A DNA stretch of 64,000 nt from REEB95 sp050729835. Lineage in GTDB: Bacteria; Pseudomonadota; Alphaproteobacteria; ATCC43930; CGMCC-115725. The position numbers and the translations under genes were made by a program. Positions 58,001 to 64,000 of the stretch are shown here, piece by piece. Numbering within the stretch: the first letter of the stretch is position 1; every line of letters begins with the position of its first letter. The stretch lies in assembly GCA_050729835.1 (NCBI GenBank), contig JBOHLS010000006.1, positions 1-64,000 on the forward strand, written 5' to 3'. The notes under the pieces were generated by a model. The model ran no database searches. It was not told the origin of the DNA and saw only the letters and a program-made list of their open reading frames with translations.

Positions 58001-59700
58001 TCGAGACGGATGTGCGAGCCGCCGGTCTCGAGATCGAGCAAATTCGGACGCGGCCCCACCAGCGAGACCAGCGCCATGACCAACTCTTCGCGGATGCTGT
58101 CGATCGGCGGGTTCGTCACCTGGGCGAAACGTTGCTGGAAATAGTCGAACAGCAGCTTCGGGCGATCGGAGAGTACTGCGAGGGGCGTATCGCGCCCCAT
58201 CGAGCCGACAGTGTCCTCTGCCGTCAGTACCATCGGCTTGAGGAAGAACTTGACGTCTTCCTGGGTATAACCGAAGGCCTGCTGGCGATCGAGCAACACG
58301 TCCGCCGGCGGCGGCAGCGGCGCCACCTCTTCAGGCAGCGATTCGAGCTTGATCTGCGTCTGGTCGAGCCACTTCTGATACGGCTTGGCGCGCGCGATCT
58401 CGGCCTTGAGCTCGACGTCGTCGACGATCCGGCCCTTGGCGAGGTCGACCAGCAGCATCTTGCCGGGCTCGAGGCGCCACTTGCGGACGATCTTCTCCTC
58501 GGGCACGTCGAGCACGCCGGCTTCCGACGCCATGACCACGTGATCGTCCGATGTCACGAAAAAACGCGCTGGCCGCAAGCCATTGCGGTCGAGGGTGGCG
58601 CCGATCTGGCGGCCGTCGGTGAAGGCGAGCGCCGCCGGACCGTCCCACGGCTCCATCAGCGCCGCGTGATATTCGTAGAAAGCGCGCCGATCCTTGTCCA
58701 TCAGCGGGTTCTCGGACCACGCCTCGGGAATCATCATCATCAGCGCGTGGATCATCGGATAGCCGCCGGCGATCAGCAGCTCGAGGCAGTTGTCGAGCGT
58801 CGCCGAGTCGGAGTTTCCATCGCCAATCAGCGGCCAGAGCTTCGCCAGATCGTCGCCCAGCAGCTTCGATGTCATCGAGTGACGCCGGGCCATCATCCAG
58901 TTGATGTTGCCGCGCAGCGTGTTGATCTCGCCGTTATGAGCAAGGAAGCGGAACGGATGTGCCAGCTCCCACGACGGGAAGGTGTTGGTCGAGAACCGCG
59001 CATGCACCAGGGCGAGGGCCGATTCGGTGCGCGGATCCTTGAGGTCCTTGTAATAGAGCGCGAGGCGCTCGGGGATCACCATGCCTTTGTAGATGACCGT
59101 GCGCGTCGACAGGCTGGCGATATAGAACGCCGCGCCTTCGGGCAGCTTCTGCACGCGGATGGTCGCATGCGACTGCTTGCGGATAACGTAGAGCTTGCGC
59201 TCGAGCGCGTCGGCGTCGGCGCAGTTGGCGCCGCGCACGACGAAAAACTGGCGAATGATCGGTTCGATCGGCTTGATGCTCTCGCCCAACACGGTCGAAT
59301 CAACCGGCACGTCGCGCCAGCCGAGCAGTTTCTGGCCTTCGGCGGCAACGAGACGAGTGATCGTCGCCTCGCATGCGCGGCGGGTCTCGGGATGGCGCGG
59401 CAGGAAAACCATGCCGACGCCGTACTGCCCGGCAACCGGCAGCGTGAAGCCGAGGCGCTCGGCCTCCGCGCGAAAGAGCTTCTCCGGCAGCTGGATCAGG
59501 ATGCCGGCGCCGTCGCCGGCGAGCGGGTCGGCACCCACCGCGCTGCGATGCGCCAGGTTGTGAAGAATCTCGATGCCTTTGGCGAGGAGGTCATGGCTCT
59601 TGCGGTTCTTGATATGCGCAATGAAGCCCACCCCGCAGGCGTCATGCTCATGCGCCGGGTCGTACAAACCTTGCCGCGCGGGCAGACCGTGCGCCGTCAA
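55081..59700 (-). CDS. gltB: Glutamate synthase large subunit
   Basis: A 1539-residue enzyme that transfers the glutamine amide to 2-oxoglutarate. The N-terminal class II amidotransferase has its nucleophile Cys22 in HEHDACGVGF, exposed after removal of a 21-residue propeptide. The central and FMN synthase domains follow, with 3Fe-4S cysteines in CHLNTCPVGVATQD, and a GXGXG domain ends it (GGIVAVLGDTGLNFAAGMSGG, cited in part). No ATG fits. TTG at 59700 with GGAGG 8 bases before gives MTAHGLPARQGLYDP, a normal GltB start. The frame upstream to 59844 looks non-coding. Confidence 0.94.
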   Translation of the reverse strand: MTAHGLPARQGLYDPAHEHDACGVGFIAHIKNRKSHDLLAKGIEILHNLAHRSAVGADPLAGDGAGILIQLPEKLFRAEAERLGFTLPVAGQYGVGMVFLPRHPETRRACEATITRLVAAEGQKLLGWRDVPVDSTVLGESIKPIEPIIRQFFVVRGANCADADALERKLYVIRKQSHATIRVQKLPEGAAFYIASLSTRTVIYKGMVIPERLALYYKDLKDPRTESALALVHARFSTNTFPSWELAHPFRFLAHNGEINTLRGNINWMMARRHSMTSKLLGDDLAKLWPLIGDGNSDSATLDNCLELLIAGGYPMIHALMMMIPEAWSENPLMDKDRRAFYEYHAALMEPWDGPAALAFTDGRQIGATLDRNGLRPARFFVTSDDHVVMASEAGVLDVPEEKIVRKWRLEPGKMLLVDLAKGRIVDDVELKAEIARAKPYQKWLDQTQIKLESLPEEVAPLPPPADVLLDRQQAFGYTQEDVKFFLKPMVLTAEDTVGSMGRDTPLAVLSDRPKLLFDYFQQRFAQVTNPPIDSIREELVMALVSLVGPRPNLLDLETGGSHIRLELHQPVLTNMDMERIRRIEDNTNGHFKSFTLSICYPATESVDGMEPALKRICGQAMDAVRAGSNIIVLSDRALDAEHIAMPSLLAIAAVHHSLIREGLRTEVGLVVESGEARQLHDICLLAGYGAEAINPYLALDSIAALKRDLGEKLVTEIEAQKRYIKALTKGIMKVMSKMGICTFQSYCGAQIFDAVGLNRAVLDEYFTGTTSPVEGIGLKEIADETVRRHRLAFGDAPIYRNALDPGGEILYRVRGEQHVWTMDTVALLQHAVRGNNYRKYKEYARRTGDQEDGAVALRGLLDFDFAPEPILLDQVEPVENIMRRFSTGAMSFGSISWEAHTTLAIAMNRIGGRSNTGEGGEDPRRYKPLDNGDSMRSAIKQVASGRFGVNAEYLVNGDMLQIKMAQGAKPGEGGQLPGHKISDWIAKTRHSVPGVGLISPPPHHDIYSIEDLAQLIHDLKNVNPKAWISVKLVAEIGIGTVAAGVAKAYADHVTIAGHEGGTGASPLTSIHHAGEPWEIGLAETHQTLVLNGLRGRIAVQVDGGMRTGRDVIIGALLGADEFAFGTASLIAEGCVMMRKCHLNTCPVGVATQDAELRKRFVGKPEDVITFFRFVAEETRELMAKLGFRTFNEMIGRADRLMMRRGSNHPKAGQIDLSRVLHRPQVPPGTKTYQCEAQNHRLEKALDHKLIALAKPALEKGKKVKIELPVRNVNRTVGAMLSGELARRYGDAGLPDATIDVRFKGTGGQTFGGFLARGIAFTLEGATNDYAGKGLSGGRLVVYPPDDSKLARDKSIIVGNTVLYGAISGECYFSGVAGERFAVRNSGAIAVIEGAGAHCCEYMTGGIVAVLGDTGLNFAAGMSGGVAYVLDERGDFKTRCNTAMVELESLQGEDGPVDADQPIAFAYSLHENDIRLLRRMIERHARLTQSPRARMILENWTHWQNQFVKVMPVEYRRALQKIEQAQKAAPAAIGVAVSA

Positions 59701-59758
59701 AACCCCATCCTCCCCCGATCCGATCGCCCCTGGGTCGCGTACCCAAGACCGGATCGGG
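59701..59758 (-). promoter_or_regulatory. Structured leader of gltB
   Basis: The gltB leader holds a nested hairpin. The outer arms CCCGATCCG/CGGATCGGG (59714-59722 and 59750-59758) enclose an inner TGGGT/ACCCA stem (59731-59735 and 59741-59745). The outer stem ends directly at the GGAGG ribosome site (59709-59713) in front of the TTG start, so folding could limit initiation. Confidence 0.6.
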
Positions 59759-60101
59759 AATTTTGCCCTGCCGCATCGAAACCCGCTGCGGCGGCACCGC
59801 GATGTGCTTTGTGGCAGCATCGCGGCAGGGCCCCAATGAGTCAAGAAAAGCCTAACGTTAAATGGGGTGTCTCGATCCGGAAAAAACCCTTTGGGCAGCA
59901 GGAAAATCGTCGTTAAGCCGGCGGCCCATCGCCTGGCGATTTTGGCTGGCGCCGACGCGCCACACGGCGTTGACAGTGGCTGAGGTCGCGACCATGGTTA
60001 AGCTCGAATTCAACCAGGACCAAGGTGCGTGCGCGAAAGCGCCGCACCGCGTCCGGCGAAGGACGCGGCGTCGAGAGCCGTCCGCAGAGAGGAATGCCCG
60101 C
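59759..60101. promoter_or_regulatory. Intergenic promoter region between gltB and the 2-oxo-acid dehydrogenase
   Basis: A region of about 340 bases without a gene. Toward E1alpha, TTGACA (59970-59975) and CATGGT (59993-59998) are 17 bases apart. The word TTAACCAT lies on the minus strand at 59994-60001, over the -10. Toward gltB, TTGACT stands on the minus strand at 59839-59844. The open frames here (59862 onward and the upstream gltB frame) do not look coding. Confidence 0.55.
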
Positions 60102-61127
60102 GTGACCGGCCGCGCCCAGCTGAAACCCGTCAATCTGCGCAACGACGAACTCAACGAGGCCAAGCGTCTCGAGCTCTACCGCCTTCAGGTCGAGATCCGC
60201 GACTGCGAGCAGCGGGCCTACGACCTATTCCTGCAAGGCCTGGTCAAGGGCACGAGCCATCTTTCGCTCGGCCAGGAGGCGGTGGCGGCGGGCTTCGCTG
60301 GCGCGATGGAAGACGGCGATCTCAGCTTTTGCACCTATCGGGGGCACGCCCACACGCTGGCGCGCGGCGTGCCGATGGAAAAGGTGCTGGGCGAGCTGAT
60401 GCAGCGCGACAACGGGCTGATGCGCGGCAAGGGCGGCTCGATGCATCTGACGTCCGTGGAGCACGGCGTCATGGGCTCTTATGCGATCATTGGCGCCCAT
60501 CTGCCGATCGCCTGCGGCGCGGCCTGGCGTGCGCAATACAAAGGCCAGAAGGACGTCTCGGTCTGCTTCTTCGGCGACGGCACGGCCAATATCGGCGCGT
60601 TCCACGAGGCGCTCAATTTCGCCGCGGTGTGGAAACTGCCCGTGGTCTTCGTCTGCGAGAACAATCTCTACATGGAATACACGCCTATTGGTGAAGTAAC
60701 GGCCGTCCCGCACCCCGCCGCCGATCGCGCCGGCGCCTATGGGCTCGAGCGCATCGTCATCGACGGCAACGACGCCGACGCGGTCTTCCGCGCCGCCCGC
60801 ACCGCGTTCGACAAGGCGCGTGCCGGCGACGGACCGTCGTTGATCGAGTGCATGACTTATCGCTACAGCGGCCACTCGCGCGCCGATCCGGCCAAATACC
60901 GTCCGCCGGGCGAGCTTGAGGCCTGGATGAAGCGCGATCCTATCCAGCTCTATCACGCGCGGCTGCTTGCTTCCGGCATCGGCAAGACCGCGCTCAAGGC
61001 CATCGAACAGGAATCGAAGCGCAAGGTCGACGCCGCGACCGAGGCGTGCAAGGCCGCGCCGCCGTCGCCCGCCGACATCCTGACCACCGACGTCTATGCC
61101 GACGGGGGCTGGGCGTGGCGGAACTGA
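60102..61127 (+). CDS. 2-oxo-acid dehydrogenase E1 alpha (acetoin/pyruvate type)
   Basis: A 341-residue thiamine-diphosphate subunit. The TPP motif begins GDGTANIGAFHEALNF and ends ENN (VFVCENNLYMEYTP). YRGHAHTLARG, RGKGGSMHL and the regulatory-loop-like YRYSGHSRADPAKYR are typical of AcoA/PdhA. The GTG at 60102 behind AGAGGA is used, as TGRAQLKPVNL resembles normal starts. It overlaps E1beta by 13 bases. Pyruvate and acetoin are both possible substrates. Confidence 0.93.
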   Translation: MTGRAQLKPVNLRNDELNEAKRLELYRLQVEIRDCEQRAYDLFLQGLVKGTSHLSLGQEAVAAGFAGAMEDGDLSFCTYRGHAHTLARGVPMEKVLGELMQRDNGLMRGKGGSMHLTSVEHGVMGSYAIIGAHLPIACGAAWRAQYKGQKDVSVCFFGDGTANIGAFHEALNFAAVWKLPVVFVCENNLYMEYTPIGEVTAVPHPAADRAGAYGLERIVIDGNDADAVFRAARTAFDKARAGDGPSLIECMTYRYSGHSRADPAKYRPPGELEAWMKRDPIQLYHARLLASGIGKTALKAIEQESKRKVDAATEACKAAPPSPADILTTDVYADGGWAWRN

Positions 61128-62095
61128 CCTATCGCGACGCGGTGGCGCGCGGCATCGCCCAGGAGATGAGCCGCGATCCCGACGTCGTCTTTCTCGGCGA
61201 GGACATCGCCAAGGCCGGCGGCGTGTTCAAGGCCACGGTCGGCCTGCTCGAACAGTTCGGGCCTCGGCGCGTGCGCGACACGCCGATCTCGGAGCAGGCG
61301 ATCCTCGGCGCCGCCATGGGCGCGGCGATGACCGGCCTGAAACCGATCGCCGAGATCATGTTCTCGGATTTCCTCGCGGTGTGTTTCGACTACATCGCCA
61401 ACGAGATCCCGAAATCGCGCTACATGTCGAACGGCCAGGTGAAATGCCCACTGGTCGTCCGCACCGGCAACGGCGCCGGCTCGCGCTTCGGCGCGCAGCA
61501 CAGCCAGAGCGTCGAGAACTGGGCGATGATGATCCCTGGCCTCAAGGTGGTGGCGCCGTCGAACCCCGCGGACGTCGTCGGGCTCATGGCGGCTTCCGTC
61601 CGCGACCCCGATCCGGTGATCTTCTTCGAGCACAAGTCGCTCTATGCGACCAAGGGCGAGGTGCCGGACGGCGAGATCGTCGATCGCCTCGGCACGGCGA
61701 AAATCGTCCGACCCGGCAAAGATGCCACCGTCCTGGCGCTGGCCCTGATGGTGCCGCGCGCGCACGCCGCCGCCGAGACGCTGGCCGCGGAGCATGGCAT
61801 CGACGTCGAGGTGATCGACGTGCGCTCGCTGGTGCCGCTCGATCTCGCCACCATCCTGGGATCGGTCGCGCGCACCCACCGTTTGTTCACCGTCGAGGAA
61901 AACCCGCGCCTGTGCGGCTGGGGCGCCGAGCTGGCCTCGATCGCGGCCGACGAGGCATTCTACGATCTCGATGGGCCGGTGGTGCGCATCACCACGCCCC
62001 ATATTCCGTTGCCGGCGGCGGACAATCTCGAGGACTTGGCGCTGCCGACCGCGCCGCGCATCGTCGACAAGATCCGCCGCTCCCTCAACGCATGA
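61115..62095 (+). CDS. 2-oxo-acid dehydrogenase E1 beta
   Basis: A 326-residue subunit that completes the E1 heterotetramer. It has LTYRDAVARGIAQEMSRDP, FLGEDIAKAGGVFK, RVRDTPISEQAILGAAMGAAMTG (cited in part), RTGNGAGSRFGAQHSQS and DVRSLVPLD. The start is GTG at 61115, inside the end of E1alpha and behind GGGGG, so translation is coupled. Similarity is with AcoB and PdhB alike. Confidence 0.94.
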   Translation: MAELTYRDAVARGIAQEMSRDPDVVFLGEDIAKAGGVFKATVGLLEQFGPRRVRDTPISEQAILGAAMGAAMTGLKPIAEIMFSDFLAVCFDYIANEIPKSRYMSNGQVKCPLVVRTGNGAGSRFGAQHSQSVENWAMMIPGLKVVAPSNPADVVGLMAASVRDPDPVIFFEHKSLYATKGEVPDGEIVDRLGTAKIVRPGKDATVLALALMVPRAHAAAETLAAEHGIDVEVIDVRSLVPLDLATILGSVARTHRLFTVEENPRLCGWGAELASIAADEAFYDLDGPVVRITTPHIPLPAADNLEDLALPTAPRIVDKIRRSLNA

Positions 62096-62103
62096 GGTCG
62101 ATC

Positions 62104-63579
62104 ATGGCTGCCCTACCGAAGGTGAAGCTCAAGGACGCGCCCGACATCGAGGTGCCGACCGGCCTCTATATCGGCGGCCAGTTCCGCGCCGCGACCGGCG
62201 GCGGGCAATTCGACGTGCTCAACCCCGCGACCGAGCAGCTTTTGTGCAAGGTGGCCGACGGCACCGTGGACGACGCCAAGGCCGCGATCGAGGCCGCGGC
62301 GCGGGCATTTCCCGCCTGGGCGGCCACCAACCCGCGCGACCGCGGCGAAATCCTGCGCAAGTGCTTCGAGCTCGCGATCGCGCGCAAGGAATTCTTCGCC
62401 CGTCTGATGACGCTCGAGAACGGCAAGGCGCTGCCCGATTCGCGCGCCGAGGCGGTCTATGCCGCCGAGTTCTTCCGCTGGTATTCGGAAGAAGCGCCGC
62501 GCAACCTCGGCGAGGTGTCGCGGGCGCCGTCGACCGGCGCGCGCATCCTGGTCCAGCACAAGGCGGCCGGCGTCGCAGTGCTGGTGACGCCGTGGAATTT
62601 TCCGGCGGCGATGGGCACGCGCAAGATCGCGCCGGCTCTGGCGGCGGGCTGCACCGTCGTGCTCAAGCCGGCGTCGGAGACGCCGCTCACCATGCTGGCG
62701 CTCGCCGAGCTGTTCCAAGAGGCCGGCGTGCCCGCCGGCGTGGTCAACATCCTGCCGTCGCGCAAATCGGGCGCGGTGGTGAGCGCGATGCTGCACGATC
62801 CGCGCGTGCGCGTGATCTCGTTCACCGGCTCGACCGAGGTCGGCCGCAAGCTGCTGCACGAGGCCGCCGACAACGTCGTACGGCCGGCGATGGAGCTAGG
62901 CGGCAACGCGCCGTTCATCGTCTGCGAGGACGCCGACATCGACGCTGCGGTCGACGGCGCGATGATTGCCAAGATGCGCAACATGGGCGAGGCCTGCACC
63001 TCGGCCAACCGTTTCCTGGTGCACGAGAAGGTGCACGACGCCTTCGTCGACAAGTTTGCCGCCAAGATGAAGGCGCTGAAAGTTGGCAACGGGCTCGAAG
63101 AGGGCGTCGCCGTCGGTCCCCTGGTCAACGCCGACACCCGCGACAAGGTCGCGACGCTGGTCGAGGACGCGCTCAACAAAGGCGCGCGCGCGGTGATCGG
63201 CGGGCAGCGCGTCAACCGCGCCGGCTATTATTATCCGCCGACCGTGCTGGTCGACGTGCCCGACAATGCGCGCTGCCTGAAGGAAGAGATCTTCGGACCG
63301 GTGGCGCCGATCCAGAAATTCCGCGACGAGGACGAGGCCATCTGCAAAGCCAACGACACCGAATTCGGCCTGATCTCCTATGTCTATACCCGCGACCTGT
63401 CGCGCGGCCTCAAGATTTCGGAGCGGCTCGAAGCCGGCATGATCGGCCTCAATCGCGGCGTCGCCAGCGACCCGGCGGCACCGTTCGGCGGCGCCAAGCA
63501 GTCGGGCATCGGCCGCGAAGGCGCGCACGAAGGCATGATGGAATTCCTCGAGACGCAATACGTCTCGGTCACTTGGTAG
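62104..63579 (+). CDS. Aldehyde dehydrogenase (succinate-semialdehyde type)
   Basis: A 491-residue NAD(P)-dependent aldehyde dehydrogenase with the catalytic words TPWNFPAAM, SFTGSTEVGR, MELGGNAPFIV (Glu base) and MGEACTSANR (catalytic Cys). EEIFGPVAP and GREGAHEGMMEFLETQYV resemble GabD-type succinate-semialdehyde dehydrogenases. The ATG at 62104 has GAGG 6 bases before it; another ATG at 62092 overlaps the E1beta stop as ATGA. It lies between E1 and E2 genes of one operon, an unusual place. Confidence 0.93.
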   Translation: MAALPKVKLKDAPDIEVPTGLYIGGQFRAATGGGQFDVLNPATEQLLCKVADGTVDDAKAAIEAAARAFPAWAATNPRDRGEILRKCFELAIARKEFFARLMTLENGKALPDSRAEAVYAAEFFRWYSEEAPRNLGEVSRAPSTGARILVQHKAAGVAVLVTPWNFPAAMGTRKIAPALAAGCTVVLKPASETPLTMLALAELFQEAGVPAGVVNILPSRKSGAVVSAMLHDPRVRVISFTGSTEVGRKLLHEAADNVVRPAMELGGNAPFIVCEDADIDAAVDGAMIAKMRNMGEACTSANRFLVHEKVHDAFVDKFAAKMKALKVGNGLEEGVAVGPLVNADTRDKVATLVEDALNKGARAVIGGQRVNRAGYYYPPTVLVDVPDNARCLKEEIFGPVAPIQKFRDEDEAICKANDTEFGLISYVYTRDLSRGLKISERLEAGMIGLNRGVASDPAAPFGGAKQSGIGREGAHEGMMEFLETQYVSVTW

Positions 63580-63593
63580 GCGATGGCGGCCGC

Positions 63594-64000
63594 ATGAACG
63601 TCATCATGCCGCAACTGGGCGAGACCGTCGCCGAAGGCAAGGTAGCGATCTGGTTCAAAAAGGTCGGCGACAAGGTTGCCGCCGGCGAGAATCTGTTCCT
63701 GATCGAAACCGACAAGGTTTCGATGGAGGTCCAGGCGACCGAAGCGGGCACGCTGACCGAGATCCGCGTGCCAGCCGGCGAGACCGTTCTGGTTGGCACG
63801 GTGGTCGCGGTTCTGGGCAAAGCCGGGGAGAAAATTACGACAGCGAAGCCGACGCCGGCACGTTCGGCGGCGAATATTCCGAAGGCAGCGCCGCAGCCTG
63901 CCGTTGCGACAGCGGCGAGCGCGCCAGCGGCCAGCTATCGGCCATTCACCCTTAAGCCTTTCGAAGAGGTGCGCACGCCGGTCGGCATCGCGCCACCAGC
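63594..64000 (+). CDS. Dihydrolipoamide acyltransferase E2 (partial, 5' end)
   Basis: The first 135 residues of an E2 acyltransferase. The lipoyl domain starts MNVIMPQLGETVAEGKVAIW and carries the lipoylated Lys in IETDKVSMEVQA, followed by an Ala/Pro-rich linker. The peripheral-subunit-binding and catalytic domains lie beyond the window. It starts 14 bases after the aldehyde dehydrogenase stop, consistent with the same operon as E1. Confidence 0.93.
   Translation, partial: MNVIMPQLGETVAEGKVAIWFKKVGDKVAAGENLFLIETDKVSMEVQATEAGTLTEIRVPAGETVLVGTVVAVLGKAGEKITTAKPTPARSAANIPKAAPQPAVATAASAPAASYRPFTLKPFEEVRTPVGIAPP

Noticed and set aside
57208..59916. A 902-codon plus-strand frame opposite gltB
   Set aside because: Antisense shadow; composition is Arg/Asp/His rich with no family resemblance.
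61096..62103. Upstream extension of the aldehyde dehydrogenase frame
   Set aside because: It only shadows the E1beta gene; residues are not homologous to anything expected.

Overview
The window is high-GC chromosomal DNA from an alphaproteobacterium, most likely in or near Rhodospirillales or Hyphomicrobiales; the genus cannot be named from sequence alone. Three things point there. There is a Usg-family gene. A LexA box has the alphaproteobacterial form GTTC-N7-GTTC. The tungsten/molybdenum NAD-linked formate dehydrogenase has the fdsGBA-fdhD-fdsD order with a LysR regulator. Genes are densely packed with many ATGA/GTGA start-stop overlaps. No integrase, transposase, phage gene or CRISPR array was seen.

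Layout. 1-1.3 kb: the tail of a histidine kinase, a tiny lipoprotein and an unknown membrane protein with an AT-rich, dyad-rich upstream region. 1.3-5.3 kb: an alpha-hydroxy-acid oxidase coupled to a CocE/NonD hydrolase, then a CobW-type GTPase. 5.4-8.4 kb: a lone NitT/TauT-type binding protein, an LVIVD-repeat protein and an unknown protein, with REP-like palindromes between them. 8.6-19.9 kb (all minus strand): ahcY, metK, rpmB, meaB, an Atm1-like ABC transporter, an MFS exporter, single-chain methylmalonyl-CoA mutase, heme A synthase and usg. 20.1-22.3 kb: groES-groEL with a CIRCE operator, a sigma70-type promoter and an elaborate hairpin/terminator tail. 22.4-22.6 kb: a 36-residue ORF behind a LexA box that overlaps its promoter. 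22.6-34.3 kb: housekeeping and cell-envelope genes, including a TPR protein, a DinG-like helicase, pyrD, a HAD hydrolase, a TSUP permease, an FMN reductase, a split chromate transporter, an L,D-transpeptidase, a ketopantoate-reductase-like protein and an aldo/keto reductase. 34.4-37.0 kb: a complete NitT/TauT ABC importer. 37.0-38.2 kb: a sulfurtransferase/phosphatase-like protein, a cupin and tRNA-Gly(CCC). 38.2-45.4 kb: the formate dehydrogenase operon and its LysR regulator. 45.4-50.8 kb: a broken zinc alcohol dehydrogenase, ada, an FMN reductase, an LpxR-like lipid A deacylase and a NodT-type outer-membrane efflux protein. 50.8-53.6 kb: an MHYT-domain sensor kinase and an alpha/beta hydrolase. 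53.6-59.7 kb: gltD-gltB. 60.1-64 kb: a 2-oxo-acid dehydrogenase operon (E1alpha, E1beta, an aldehyde dehydrogenase, the start of E2) running off the end.

How the genes work together. metK and ahcY form the SAM-making and SAH-recycling halves of the methyl cycle. meaB and the mutase serve propionyl/methylmalonyl-CoA metabolism. The fds operon oxidises formate to CO2 with reduction of NAD+, and FdhD delivers sulfur to its molybdenum cofactor. gltBD assimilates ammonia.

The most interesting signals are three. First, the LexA-box-controlled 36-residue protein. Second, three copies of ATAG-N7-CTAT around the LysR/formate dehydrogenase region, which look like its operators. Third, four single-base frame breaks in three otherwise well-conserved genes between 29.8 and 46.0 kb (chrA C-half, fdsG, and twice in the alcohol dehydrogenase), which are either real decay or base-calling errors.
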